Assembly (NCBI GenBank): GCA_907165275.2
Contig: OU015674.1
Span: forward strand, 992,001 to 1,056,000
Direction: 5' to 3'
Origin: Zygaena filipendulae
Lineage: Eukaryota > Arthropoda > Insecta > Lepidoptera > Zygaenidae
DNA length: 64,000 nt
The position numbers and the translations under genes were made by a program. Of the stretch, positions 40,501 to 54,500 are shown piece by piece. Each line of letters opens with the position of its first letter. Within the stretch, counting starts at the first letter, position 1. The notes under the pieces were generated by a model. The model searched no databases, was not told the DNA's origin, and was given only the letters and a program-made list of their open reading frames with translations.

Positions 40501-43300
40501 AGTAGTCTTAGATGTATAATAGGAAAAAAAACCGTAGCAATAAAATTAAAAGCAATAAATAATTATAGTCATTAATAACAGCTTTAGATGAAGCTAGAAT
40601 TTGGTACTGAACGTAGTATGCAAAACGTAACTAATGACATTCAGTATATTTTTTCTATAGAAAATTGATGGATTAACAGAATGGATTCTTTGTAAAAACT
40701 CTATATAAAAAAGTAACATAGAACAGCAATTTGGTACAATATGACATACCTATTAATATAGCTATTCACACAAAAATACTATATTAACGAATAGTGGATA
40801 CAATACCGCTGTAATAGTTCAACTAGGCTGAGAAGCGAATATTAGTCAATTGCTAGCTATAGATACAGTTTAGAAATTAAAAATATATATTAAAAAAACA
40901 TTTAGACAAATAAATAGAAATGTCACTTAAGGTTTGTCGATTGCAATGATTCGGGAACCCATTCAGCTAAGTCGTGTAAAGATTATGCATGGTGTAACCT
41001 CGTGATGTGGTGAGGTAATGTTATTAAAGGTGACGGGTTAAACTCATCGGTGCCGAAGAATTCTAGACTGTGATTCAATTGTTCATTCTGGACGTGTCTT
41101 ATATTGAAATAGTTGTTTTTGTATTAATTGGCAACGAACAGCACGGCTAGTGCTACGCTAAAAAAATTGTAACGAAACAATAACGTGTATTAATTTGTAA
41201 TAAAAAAATGTCAATAAAATATACCTTTTTTGATGAAATGTATAAAAAAATAAAATTAATGTCCGTAATTTCAAAGCTGATTTTGTTTGTTTTAAATGGG
41301 CATTAATAAGTTTAATTTTGCATAAAACATTAGAAACAAATGTCAAATTAAAACGCAAGCTTAGTATTGCTTTTACTTATATTTAAAAATAGCTCAATCA
41401 TCCAGTTTAATTGTTAGTAATAAATTAAAATTGAAGGACAGTAGAAATCAAATTGATAAAAATTGATATAAATGACATTTGTGACAACCATTTTCAAAAT
41501 GTTTGAGTTTTTAGCACCAGTTGTACGATATGAAGTAATAATTGAAAGCCTAAACATTATGTGCCTTAGATTCAACAATATTGTATGATATTTATGATGC
41601 GTTCTATACAACGTGCTAACTAGAAATAAATAATAAAACATTATTTTCAATGCCTGGACACAAGTAAATTCCAATTGTCTTCATTGTTAGAACTATTTTT
41701 GGCAACAGCTTGTGTGAATTTCTCTTTAAAAGGTATTTTGTCACTTAAACTTATCCGATTTTCAATTTTCAACCCTTAAGAAACTTCCAAAGAATAACAT
41801 TTTTAGTGTTATAAATTGCTGTTTTCGGCCACTATAATATATACTATAATTTGACAATTGTCCTTTTAATTTGACATCCTAAGGTGATAAATTTCAAAGC
41901 TAGACATCTAACAGTCTGGAAGCTAATTTCGGATCTAGACTATCCAATTATAACCCTCGTCTAATAAATTATTATTCTTATAATATTAAGTACCGCTTCT
42001 ATGCGTAGTTTTGCCGAAATATTGATAATATTTCTATTTAAATGATATTATATTGTATAATTTTAGTAATATACCCAATTGTATACTTTCAACTGGCATG
42101 ATTGCATAATAACTTTGCGCCATTTGGATCTAGAAAGCTATTTTAAAATAGAAAAAAAAATTAAGAACTACCATACTTTAATTCTCGCATGGCTTCTTAA
42201 ATATCTTATTCTACCTAAACATTGTACCTACAAAAAAAATTAAAGCACATTATTCAATATCTACTTAAAACCAAAAATTATAGAATATTATTATTATTTA
42301 ATTTTCCCTTTCATATTTTCATAAACTTGAAATATTAGAAATTAATATAACAAAATCCGTCTTTTACTAGGTTTCTATTAATTTTCTTAAATAAATACAT
42401 GAATAAATAAAATAAAATACGTAAATAGTGATTAATTGTAAGAATAATAAATTAACCAATAGAAAAATACTCGTAGTTAGTTTATTTTTTAACTTCATCT
42501 CATGTGCAATTATGATTTATCGTTAACAAAAGTCTTTAGCGAATTTATAATTTTTTATCATAATCAGTATAATAGTTTATGATTATGCCCACGACTGTAT
42601 GTCTGTAAATAATACTTATGTTCCGGAGTGTATTTATGTAGTATTATTTAATAATTTTGTATATTGTAATTAATTGTATTAGAACATTGGAATAATTAAT
42701 TCTGTTACGAGTTTTTTTTTACATCATGCTTTCATATTATAAACATTTTGTATAATTTTCGATAAATACATAATTATGTTTTGAGTACTTATCCGAGTTG
42801 AATGATCTATTTCCTATTTACCTACTACGAGTAGGTACATAACGTACATAACGAGTGAAATCGATGTCAAAAATGGGACACGATTATTAAGCGTTTACTC
42901 AAAATTCAAATAGATCATTTGATAGTTACTCAACCACAATAAAGATAGACTTGTAAAAATGTTACAATTATGTATTTTTAACCTATACATAGTAAGATAT
43001 TTATAGAATTTTAGTCGTTTAATTATTTCGAACGACTTGTTATTAAGAAAATTGGTGCTTAAAGCTTAAAAAAAAACAATGATAAGGACACAATGTGTTG
43101 GGCCGCGCGTGTATTGTCACCGAGGGGTCAGAGCATTATGACATAGCATGCGTTGTTATACTCACACGGTTTGAATTTGGAATCGTTTATTCAACTTAAA
43201 ACTTTTTCGCACAAAATAATTGAGGAAAAAAAAATACGCGTGTTTTTTGAACTCCGTCACAAAGTTAGATCGTATGGAAAATTATAACGCACAATTTTTT
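37590..43300 (+). other. AT-rich, repeat-poor region; possible long NFI 3' UTR
   Basis: For about 5.5 kb I see almost no MITE or dispersed-repeat sequence (one fragment near 37830-37930), unlike all other non-coding parts of the window. No coding exon is visible. Many AT-rich elements occur, including TGTAAATA (42605-42612), the core of Pumilio sites. Long conserved 3' UTRs are common in developmental regulators; this is an inference from sequence texture only. Confidence 0.4.
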
Positions 43301-46023
43301 TCTTTTTTATTATTGTATGTAACATTTTCTTTGAGTTATGTTTTTTGACCTCACAGGTCTACATTTATATCTTTGCGAGAGTCAGGAGAAATACCTGATT
43401 TTAAAAACAGGTACCTACTCGTATGAAAGTTTTATAGGGAATGAACAATTTCAAATATCATAGTCGAATGTGTGAGCAGTTATGATAATGTAGGTAAACT
43501 TTGCTCAATAATGATGAAAAACTGAAAGTGTTACAGTTGATGCAATACAAACAAACAAACAAACGTGCAGTTGAGTTTTATTTTATGCATATTAATCTTA
43601 TATAAAAATTACTTGCTGTTCATTTGTCTCGCGACTGGCTGGACCGGTTCGGTTAATTTTGATATTGAAATATTTGAGGATGTTCAGGGAAGGTTGGTAT
43701 TAAAGAAAAGTGGGAGTTGCTGCGGGAATTCTGAAACTCGCACGCGGGTGAGACCGCGGGGCACAGCTACCGCATACTAATTCAACCCGTAGGTATATGA
43801 ACATTTTTCCACCCGTAAAGATCATAATATTACATTCTTTTGAAGCATAACTTTGCACAATGTTGCGTAGCGTAGGTAGGTATATAGTTTTTTCCAATAC
43901 ATTCTCAAAATAAAATCAGATCCTCCCAATAAAAGTAATAGTTTTGATCGAAATGTAGGAAACTGCAGTCGAATATTTTTTTTTGAAACAGATGGTGATA
44001 TCCGGTGCTTGCATGTGAAGTTAGTTATAAATAGTGACCACTAGGTGTCACTCTTTATAAAAGAGGAAAACAAGTTCTAAATTTAATAAACGGAATAGGT
44101 ACATAACTAATACCTCTTTACTAAAATAATTATAAAGATGAAAGTCTTTCTGTCTGTCTTTTTTCATACCTTAACTTCTCAACTGATCATTATGAATTTT
44201 TTTTCATTATGATGTCAGGGATACCTATACATAAATGGGCATAATTATGGCACATTCTATCCACAATTCCCGTGGGACCTCCGAAAATAACGATGCAAGT
44301 ACGGGGAACACCTACATATTTTATTAGTTTATTTTTAATGTTTTTAATTATTACTTAAGTATATGTTTTTACTTGTCTATAAACGTCAAGGACGTTGCAA
44401 AATTTTAACGCGCTAACAGCTGTTTTTTTCCGCTCCACATTTGGTTTCATAGCATAGCCAAAAGTGAATTGTACACAGTACAGCATGGTGGTAAAGGGGC
44501 GGCATTATATGCCCCGCTGACTCCGTGCCTCACAGTCCTGCCACGACGTAGCGGCAAAGATAGCGTTAATTACGTAATTAGTCATGTAAGTAGTAACTAG
44601 TAGTTACTGAAATTTAGGTTTCGTAACTTTTTAAAAGTTCCCGATGCAAAAAAGTGGCACTTTTGTCGCGTGTAAATACCTACTTACTGAAGTGATTGAA
44701 ATCGATAGAATAATTAAATGTAAAATCAGGTAAATAAATAATTGGATATATTTTTGATGATCTACAAAAAGTTTAAACAAAAGTGTCAAAAATGACCACT
44801 TTCGACCAATATCAACTGTGATTTTTTCAGTTGCAATAACTAGGTACTGCGTAATACTATACTTAAAAAAATATATTAAAATGCAACTTAACATTTTAAG
44901 TAACTTAATATTTAGAATATTATCTATCCCGGTACCACTAAGAGTTCCCTAAGGGAATCCCGAAGCATAATGCGAGTGTTAACGCGTCCATCGGCGTTCA
45001 CAATTTATTGAGCAACAAAAAAGAAAATCGAAAATCTCGATCCGATAGGTGGTGCTGTGGTCGAGTTCATTAATCTTTAATGGTACCTATCTGTTTGTTA
45101 ATATGTAACAGGTATCTCCTGAACTACTTGATAGATTGAGATTGTATTTACACGAAAAATATTTTGTTTAGACAAAAGTTCATAGCTAGGTTTCTGGTGT
45201 TAGGAAGGGCTGTGGGACTTCTGATTAGGTATTTGCTATAAATGTTAGTTGTTTTTGTGTTTTTTGTTAAATTAAAACAGTTTAAAAATATATATTAAAA
45301 CAGTCTATCAATAACAGTGTATGATTAAAAACAAAAACAAGAAAGCTTATTTCGGTATTTAGTTATTTCAATATTCGAATTTTGTTTTCAGAATTCAGTT
45401 TGGTCAGAATTTTTTCGTTCGAAGAGCATTTTTAATGAGCATGTTTTTCCAGTCAGATTGCATAAACACGTCAGATAGTCCATAAAAAAATGTTACATTT
45501 TTGTAGGTAGGTATCGACAGCCTCATGTTAACCCTTATCCTGAGGACTGAAAGAGCGACCCTTAAGGATCGCTTTCGTTACCTGCTTTCTCTGCAAGTAC
45601 TTAAATACTATGCGACAATAAATCGAAATAATTGTCGATGTCGATGGCGGCTAGAGGATCGCTAAAATCAATAGTCGATGCCACTTTCCAAGGGGTAGGT
45701 TAGGCACCCAGCTCCATACAAACCTTACTGAAACGCATACAGTTGTAGCAGGAAAACATCTTCCTACTTTACTTTAGACTTTATCTGGAAAGTAATAGAG
45801 TTGAATATAAACTTAAGTCTCATTTGAGGTTAGAACTGTGTCACATTATGAAGTGAAACGGATAATCGACGCCTAGCCTTGTGCGATATCGATTTTCTGA
45901 CTTAGCACCACTCTGTCGCCGACTTGCCTGAGGGATGTAGTTTCGTCTCTTTCGCTCTCGAGCGAAAACAACGAGTCGAACAGGGATGTGTAAAGGTCGA
46001 GGGTGTCGAGCGAACGGCGCGGC

Positions 46024-46050
46024 GTTTCCATGGTTACGGGTCACGTGACC
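46024..46050. promoter_or_regulatory. X-box-like and palindromic E-box promoter motifs
   Basis: GTTTCCATGGTTAC (46024-46037) resembles the RFX X-box. GGTCACGTGACC (46039-46050) is a perfect 12-bp palindrome containing GTCACGTGAC, the TFEB/USF-type E-box. They lie about 90 nt upstream of the candidate start at 46138. Confidence 0.45.
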
Positions 46051-46137
46051 ACTGAGGGTACGATTTCCAATATTCCGGGATCCCAAGTTATCAATTTCCG
46101 ATATTTTTAGGTCACGCAAAATATTAATCGAACAAAC

Positions 46138-46248
46138 ATGTCTCAAATAGTTGTTAACGTTGTTATTAATGGCGGATCGATGCACATACAGTTAGAAAAT
46201 GAAGATCCAACGAGAGAATTGATAGAAAACTCTAACAATATCAATTCG
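46138..46248 (+). CDS. Possible first coding exon of an unrecognised gene
   Basis: AACAAACATG (A at -3) opens 37 codons starting MSQIVVNVVINGG and including QLENEDPTRELIEN, to a good donor TCG|GTAAGG in phase 0. It sits just downstream of promoter-like motifs. No domain is recognised. It might belong to a separate gene or be an alternative 5' exon of onecut; the frame would fit an acceptor TCGGCAG at 50789, but that site lacks a polypyrimidine tract. A 37-codon opening can also be chance. Confidence 0.25.
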
Positions 46249-46989
46249 GTAAGGCGTCATAAGATTTTGAACTTTTATCTATTAACTCACCTGACATTGA
46301 GCTAAAGAACATGCTAATAGGTATGGAAAAAAAGATGGCGTCTTTTGACGTTTTGTAAAACGGTAGAGACCAATGATATTACAAAAAGTAATGTAGAGTC
46401 GTGGTTATTTTTCTTTTATTGATTAGGTATAATACAGATTTACTTTCATATAAGATAGTATTGATTAATTTATCGATATTTTTTGATTGAATTGAAAAAG
46501 CTTTATTTGACACAAGTCAAAATAGAAAATAACAACACACCCATATTGCTAGATGCATGCATGCTAGATATTTAATGTCTATAATTTGGTGGCCAATGTG
46601 ATAGAGCAAAGAGGTTATATAGTACCAATAGTTTTTGTTTTAGAATCTACAGTAAAATGAAACAACTAAAATCGACTAACGTATTCAATGCTCGCAATAT
46701 AGCAGATGAACACTTATCCAAAAGCAAATGTGACTATAGGATAGTTCCTGATTCCTGTAAGCACGTGTACGTGTGTGAACATCCTTTCTATTCCGAGTCC
46801 CGGGAATCCTTAGTAATGTATTTTTAATATCCCAACAAAAAGGGTGACAAGCTCGGTATAGTTATATCTATTTGATACCGACATCAAAACCTTTGTCTAT
46901 GACACGAAATCGAAAAAAAAAAAAACTCAAAGGGTCATTGCACCCGGAAGATAGTGGCGTGGCACGCTCCACACAGGTGTGCGGTCGAT

Positions 46990-47055
46990 AAGATCGATTT
47001 TTTTAAAAAGTGATCGATATCTGACGTCACGCAACCAAACATGGCGGCTGCGCGC
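46990..47055. promoter_or_regulatory. ATCGAT/CRE/YY1-like cluster
   Basis: ATCGAT occurs at 46993-46998 and 47013-47018, TGACGTCA at 47022-47029, and a YY1-like ACATGGCGGCTG just after, in a GC-rich patch (GCGCGCGCAGCTGGCGCC). Candidate enhancer, insulator or promoter. Confidence 0.4.
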
Positions 47056-48695
47056 GCAGCTGGCGCCCGATAAAAAAACAAATGTTATGCTAATAAAGTA
47101 GGGTGTAGAGCAAAGGGTGATTAACTACGCTACACACTTTTTAGCTACCGAAAAGATGGTGACTATGTTTTTATTTAAATATTTTCTTTTAATTTTATCC
47201 CTCACGGTCTCATTAGCATTAATTTCAGAGTTTACGCGGAAATTCCGGAACAAAAAGCACCCAATGTCCTTTCTAACAACGTGTATGCAAAATTTTGATG
47301 ATGATCGAAAATCATACTAAATCTTTTAAAAGCAAAAGTTCACTGTCTCACTAAACACGCGCAAACAACGTGACGTATGAAGCCGAAAGGCAGGTGGGTA
47401 GTTTATTCAGAGAAAAAGTCAGTTAATAACCGAATTCACGGAATTCATGCTACGGCTGTAGGTATTGTAGTTAATCTAGCAATAGGAGCTCAAGTAGGTA
47501 ATGGTCTAGTATCATTCTACCTATACCTCAAGTTACCTGTGCAAGTAGGTAAGACTTGGGCCCTTATTTGGTACGACCATTTAAAAAAAAAATCACCCAT
47601 TGCGCGTCCCGAAAACAAGAGCCGGATCTGTGCAAGTTTTGCATTAGGTTCGATTTATACCGCGAGGTGGTTTCACGTTTCCTTGCTCACCGATATTGAG
47701 TCTAATAATAATTAATAATACAGTCGAAATCGGCGAACGAAGAACCATAGAACTAACAACTTCGTGCTAGAAAGTGACCCGTTAGCAGAATCGGCCTCTC
47801 GCGCCATTGCATAGGGGTGCCAGCCGGCGTTTTTTTGGTAGTGACGGGAGTTAAGATCCACTATCGATTTCGATAATTGTTATGCTATAAACAAACACTG
47901 ATCAATCTTGTTTGATAATACGAACGTGTTTGTCTGTTTGTGTTTGTGGGGAAAGTGAGTGTTTCAAAAGATTGGGCAAAAACTTGTTTCATCTAGTTGA
48001 TTTAGAGTAATTACGGTAATTTCGGAGTTCCCGCGGGAATTCCAGGATAAAAAGTACCCTATGTCCTTTTTTGTACCCCTGACAACGTGCATGCCCAATT
48101 TCATCCAAATCCGTTCAGCCGTTTTTGCGTGATTGAGTAACAAACATCCAAACATCCACATTTTCACATTTATAATATTAGTAGGCTTACATAATTTATG
48201 AAATAGAAAATGAATGAATAAGAAAAATATCTAACTGTCTCAATTACCAATGGAAATAGATGGAACGGGCAAATAAATGTAAAAGGTGTAGGTACCTGCC
48301 GGGTTGTCTTCAAACCTATATAGTAGTTTTGTGTGATACATGTTTAAACAAACAGAAAATAAAATAGTTTGTAAATGTATCTATCTATTAACAGGTAAAG
48401 GTTTTCAAAACTGGAATAAAACATCCTATGAGTTTGAAATAATATGTTACTTAGATAAGTAGAATATAACTTTATATCATTGTAGGTAAGTTTTCTTTTT
48501 CTAAAAATTCTATCAATGAATAATTTTGTTTCGAAATTTTCCTCTTTACATTGTACTTATGTAAATGTAGATAAAATCATCGATAAGAAACACAGTCGAT
48601 ACCGGCTGTGTGGCGCCTCAGCTCACCCCTAGAGCCCTTTGTCGTACGCCAGGTGTCGGCCGGGTCATTGTGTACTTACTTTGTATACGTGTGGG

Positions 48696-48726
48696 TGTGT
48701 GTGTGTGTGTGTGTGTTTGTGTGTGT
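48696..48726 (+). repeat. (GT)n microsatellite
   Basis: A run of alternating GT with one TTT interruption. Confidence 0.9.
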
Positions 48727-48846
48727 TGCCGGTTGCTCGGTTCCAGCTTGGGTTGTTTGTTCCCCTTTTTTATGGTTCTGTGGTGCCGACGAAGAATGTT
48801 ACTGAATTATGTTTTTTCCTATCGGGCGTGTTCACTGTAAGACAGC

Positions 48847-49066
48847 ACCGTTGGTGTAGTGTAGTGGTAATGTAACTGACTGCGCCGCTAGATGTTGCGG
48901 GTTCGATCCCGAACATTAATTAGACAAATATTTGTGTTTTCTCTGAGTCTGCGTGTCTCACAGATGCTAAATGATAAGTCACAGTGAATCGGAAACCGAC
49001 GGTGACTTAAAGTGACGTGGGAAGAGGCTAAAACTGATTTCACTCACTACTTAATCATCACTCATT
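48847..49066 (+). mobile_element. tRNA-derived SINE (family 2)
   Basis: The head contains TGGTGTAGTGTAGTGGTAA (A-box-like) and GGTTCGATCCC (B box, 48900-48910). The body includes TTTTCTCTGAGTCTGCGTGT. It differs from the SINE at 6482. The tail is unclear, so the 3' limit is approximate. Confidence 0.7.
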
Positions 49067-50199
49067 AGCTGCTGCCGCGATAATTTCGGAGTTCCCGCGG
49101 AGATTTCGGAGTTAAAAGTACGCTATGTCCTTCTCTGTAGATGCCCCTGAAAATGTGTAGGTATGCAAAAGTTCATGGTGATCGGTTGAGTCATTAACGC
49201 AAGCGTAACAAAGTACCTACCTGCTTTTTCCGACACCTCCAACAATTATCGTTATATTTCAACCAATTTACACAAAATCTTGACAAATTATATACTCAAA
49301 CCTTTCTCGTGAATCGCTCTACCTATTGGTGAAAACCGCATTAAAATCCGTTCGGTAGTTTTTGAGTTTATTGCGAACAGATATAGAGATAGAAAAACGC
49401 GGCGGCGGACCTTGTTTTATAATATGTAAGGATAATGATGATGAAGATAATGATGATGAAAATGGTGATGGTGATGACAGTGGTGATGATGATGATAGTG
49501 ATTGCACTTGAATTTAATACAGCAAGAAAGCAAGTTTTGATGTGGCATTTTATAAAAAAAAGGCTTGGGAAGTTAGTTCAAGCAGTAGTAACTAGATGGC
49601 GCACCATGTATTTTACATCGCGCTATGGTTTCGTTGCTCGCGCCAATATATGAAGTTTCGAAGTGTCCATTGACGTGAACCGATTTTCATGAAATTTTGT
49701 ATTTTTGCAATCGTTGTTGACATCGAAAGGTGTACACGGCGTCAAAACCTTTAAAAATTCCCAATATTTAAGTTTCATATTATTAATATTAATAATTGTA
49801 AACGAGGTAGATTCGAACTTACGATTTGGAAAGGAAATTGTAAAAAAACGTCATTTTGCAATACTCGATAGTAGTGACTTCTAGACATATTATATCAAAC
49901 AAATACTCAACGATATCGAATAAATACATAGGTATAGGTATTATGACAGACACAATGCAATGGTATAAACTATAAGGTCCGGTTTTTTGCGTTATCAACT
50001 TTTTAGTTAATATGAGTTGATATTGATACCAATAGTTAACTAAATCTATTATCTAACTATTATTATATAACAATGCACAATATTGGATCAGATGTTGATA
50101 AAAATAGTTTGATAATGTATAAAATAAGATCCGATCCGGATTTGAAGTCAAGTAAACCCATACTGATGTTCTAGAGACTCTACATCTATTTATACACTG

Positions 50200-50864
50200 T
50201 GGTTTCTGTTGAAAGAACATTGAGCGCAGTAGTTTTAAATAAAATTATGTAGCTATAGTTTTCAAATAAAATATAATATCATAACTTAAGGCGTAGTTTA
50301 AAGTTGGTGAAGCGATAAAGCCTGGTACAATGAAAATAGTATGTGTTGTCACGAAATGTGAGTCAGAATAGTGAGATTTCCACCAAACGAGACGTTGCCT
50401 AAGTCGAATTTGCCTACACAAAATAGCCGAGTGACAGTAACGCTCGAACGAGGGCATGACCCTCACCACACAAGTTCTGTATCAAAACTACACGGCGATT
50501 CAATTAAAATCATATTTATTGCTGCTATCCATTCAAATAATAACAGTTTTAAACGAAACGCGACAGCAATGTACGCTAAAGACTCGCATCGGAACGAAGT
50601 CAGTAATTGTGACGCCGCAGGGTAGGTTAAGGGTGCATAATATTGGAATTATGTCAAGCAGTCTAATGTAAATGTTGGTGAATACAAAAAAAGAGGTTTC
50701 AGAGCCGGCCTATAGAGTCGAAAGTCGAGTGTGTGGGGTGTTAGAAACGCCGTTCGTATTGGAAAATAGGGGTGTTGGGTTGTCGGCAGGACGCGGCGGC
50801 GAGGGAGCCCGGCGCAGGCGTGCTTCAGTCGCCCGCGCGACCCCGGTGCCGCCGGCCGCGCGCC
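50200..50864 (+). promoter_or_regulatory. Onecut 5' flank / 5' UTR
   Basis: AT-rich to about 50700, then GC-rich and CpG-rich towards the ATG. No canonical TATA box at a convincing distance was noted. Short open frames (50371-50671) have no coding character. The transcription start is not determinable from sequence. Confidence 0.35.
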
Positions 50865-51579
50865 ATGGAAGAAATCCGAGCGAGAGACCGCGTGCCACTC
50901 ACCGTGATAGTCGCCCCCACCAACGCGTCGCCCCCCAGGCTGTCCCCGGCGGACTTGTTACCGGACGCCGACGCCGCGTTCCACCCCCTCTCCGCTGTGA
51001 ACGGCCGACTCACCCCGCCGGGGCTAGAGCCAGCTTCGTACGCGACCCTCACGCCGCTGCTGCCTCTGCCGCCCATCAGCACGGTATCAGACAAGTTCGC
51101 TTACCACTCGGGCGGCACCTTCACTGTTATACAACAGCAGCAGAGTTACGCGTCTCTATCACCTGCGCCTTACAATGAGCCTTTGTCCCCTCAATCCGCG
51201 TACAGCAGGAGGAGCGTGTCACCGAACTCGTTCGAGAGACAGTCGCCCACACCGCCGCTGCCCAGTCCGGGGCTCGATCTCAACGCGGCGTTGCTGGCGA
51301 AGGAGGAGCAGCAAGGGCAGCAGCAGTCGCAGAACGACACGGAGGAGATAAATACAAAGGAACTGGCGCAAAGGATAAGCGGGGAGCTGAAGCGGTACTC
51401 GATACCGCAAGCGATATTCGCGCAGCGGGTCCTGTGCAGGTCGCAGGGGACGCTCAGCGATCTGCTGAGGAATCCGAAGCCGTGGTCCAAACTGAAGTCG
51501 GGCAGGGAAACGTTCAGGCGGATGTGGAAATGGCTCCAAGAGCCAGAGTTCCAGAGGATGTCGGCGTTGAGGCTAGCAG
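50865..51579 (+). CDS. onecut: Onecut exon 1: STP box and CUT domain
   Basis: 238 codons plus one base (phase 1). It covers the N-terminal region, a Gln-rich stretch (QQGQQQSQ) and the whole CUT domain. Donor GCAG|GTATGA. Third positions are strongly GC-biased. Upstream non-ATG opening from about 50745 is treated as 5' UTR. Confidence 0.94.
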
Positions 51580-54500
51580 GTATGATGCATGATGTGCTTG
51601 TAGAATTAATTACCCTTTATAGTTTTAGAATTTGCATCATCCATTTTTTTTGTCTTTAGCTTCTACAACGAAATGAGATGAACAACAAACTTACTTTGAA
51701 TTAAAGAGAATCACCCACCTACAATCACTTAAATCGCAGTCATACAATTTTTTGTGTAGATTTTTTCAGACTGAATTTCAGCATTGTGACAAAAAAATAT
51801 ATTTTAAGCTCTTAAATTTTAATAGGTAGGTTACTTATAAAATATTTTTTAAGATGATTGAAATTTTACTATTCAGGCAAGCTGTTATACTATAATATAA
51901 TGATCTCAACATATTTTCGATTTAACGCCAATCAAAATTAAAATAATCTTTTGTTTTGTATAAAAAAAATGAATTAAAAATAGATACTGTAGTTTAATAA
52001 AATTTCTTCATTATTTTTACATATAGGCTTTATATGACTAAGTCTTGTATAGACCACGAGTATCATTGAAGCGTTTCATGAATAATTAAAATTCTTTATC
52101 AGCTTGCAACTAGTTTTAACCCTCCACTATGAGCAACGAGGGAGCAGGACGTATATATCTATGTTATTCGTGAAACTATTTAAAATAGTGCTCTCCTAAA
52201 TGATCAATCCGTACTCTACTTGTCTTATAGGTACTCTTTTTGTTAAGTAGAAACAGTAATGAATAGGTAAATCTTTTAAGTTTTGATCAAAATGCGTACC
52301 TATGTGTAATATAGGTATTGCCTATTGGTAGATTATACACCTATGTATATATTATGTTACTTTAAAGTGAAAGAAACAACTTGTCCGTTATTTTCTAATA
52401 TGTAGTAGGTATCTATAGGTACTAAAGAAGTTAAGTAAACAGAAATACAGGCTTTGTATGTAGGTAATAATTACTATGGTAGAGCAGTTAATTCAATCAC
52501 AAGAAATGTACTAAATCCGTTTTATAAAATAAAATTCCGTGCCGAAGAGCTGTTGTAATTTGTGCTTGTCGGTCTTACAAATAAAATGCCGTACACAACA
52601 GTTGTTGTAAATTGTGCTTATGTCGCAGCCACTTTGTATAATCCGTCCATTTACATGCTGAAGTTCGGTGTTTTGAAGACTGAAGTCAGGTAGGTGCTTT
52701 GAAAAGTGGTCACAATAATAGCGAATTTCAGTGATTTTTAACCTCGGAATAAGGTATAAGTTGTACAAAAATTGCCAGCCGTTTTAAGCGAACGAATTAT
52801 CCAAATTTTTGACGACACACTGCTCTATGTCTCGCGCCATTTTATTTACGGTTCTTATCCTTAGGGTTCCATACCTAAAGGGTAAAACGGGACCCTATTA
52901 CTAAGACTCCGATATGCGCTCGTCCGTCTGTCCATCTGTCTCATGAACCGTGATAAATAGACAGTTAAAATTTTCATAGATGATGTATTTCTGTTGCGTC
53001 ATCTAGTTAATAATTAATTTACTAGGTGTTCCTGGCAATTTCACTCGCGTTAATTTCAGAGTTCCCGAATAAATTCCGGGATAAAAATTATCTACCCTAT
53101 ATCCTTCTCTGTACCCCTGACAACGTGTATGCAAAATTTCATGATGATCGGTTGAGTAATTAAGCTGTGCAAGCGTAACAGACACACTCACATTCGAATT
53201 TCTAATAAATAAGCATTGAGAGTGATAGATGGTGATAGTAAAGATTGAGAATCTACACCAATGAACTTTTGCAAAAGTTATTTAAATAATACTTATAATA
53301 AAATTTTTTTCGCCGCAAAAAATGCCATGGTAACAATAATTTGTATTTTAAATATCATTTCGGATACTAGAGCTAACTAAGCGAAGCCTGTATTTCAATT
53401 CTCCAGTGCTCCATAAATATAATATGTTGGTACAACACTTATTCATAGGTGAAAATTGTTGCAATTTTCAACGTCTCTACATCTGCAATGGCGTCTGAGT
53501 AATTTGACCTAATATTATCATTATTATCGACTTGAATTATTGTATCTTTCACCACAAAAAATTAAAAATTAACGTATCTGACATTTTCATGACTTGTTAT
53601 GCTTTTATGGTTGATGCTGTTTTTTTAGGGTTAAAGAAAATATTATGACGATGAAGTCATTCAGCTCAACGAACCTACGAAATTCTATTTGCAACAAATT
53701 CTACGACGGTGTAGGGAAAACCAATGCCTGAGTGTCGTGGAACGCTTGGTTAAAACAAAGTCTTTTTCCATATTAAACTGAGTCAAAAAGGGGCAAAAAA
53801 AAAAATTCAATAATTCAATTCAATTCGTTTATTTGCCAAAATATGGTACATGTAAAGGTGGTATATTTAAAAAAAAACGAAATGCTTTGTTTTACCGTAG
53901 AGCAGCCGTATGAAGCCGTGACGGAAAATTAAGTTTTAGTCCCATCCGTACAGTGCGATAAAGAACATCGATAAAAAAAAACCCTGTAAAAACCTAGGTT
54001 TACAAACATCGGCGACGTCAGCTGCCACCATCGATTCGTCGACAAATCGATGGGTGGGTCAAACCGCGCCGGTCGATGCGGCGTGGCACGTCACTACGGC
54101 CTCGCGCTCTCTCGATACCAACGCCCGGTTGCGTCACAACTCACGATAGTGTTGTCACCAAATCTATTTCTTTTATTCTCTTAAATCTATTTATTCTATT
54201 TTTTCAAATTAATTTCTTTTTTTTTTTGGATACATGAAACTTATTAAAATGCCGAGTCAAGTTATGTTAGGTAGTTATCGATGGTTCGTTGTATAAGAGT
54301 CATTGCTTTTGACGATCTTCCGCAGATTTTGATGAATCGAGATTATTTTTCAGCGCTCTTTGGTTACCTTTCAATAGTTAATTTATGTAATAGTTATGTA
54401 GTTGCTCACATGTTCTTCGTAATTTTTTCAAGCGCATCTCCAATGTTGTGATCGCAAAAAGGATTTTTATAATCTAACTTTCGATCTATAGTACCTAAGT

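Larger units (their letters stand above)
43301..50740. other. Intergenic region between NFI and onecut
   Basis: It contains dispersed-repeat fragments (43713-43770, 44140-44320, 47196-47310, 47990-48184, 49065-49220), a second SINE family (48847-49066), a (GT)n run (48696-48726), a GATGAT-rich run (49433-49502), a candidate promoter and exon (46024-46248) and a CRE/ATCGAT cluster (46993-47050). No conserved gene was recognised. Confidence 0.65.

Noticed and set aside
50772..50864. Earlier start for onecut upstream of ATG 50865
   Set aside because: The open stretch upstream has no ATG, only GTG; the ATG at 50865 has the better context.
50825..51539. Minus-strand open frames over onecut exon 1
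   Set aside because: Mirror frames of a GC-rich coding exon with no independent domain.
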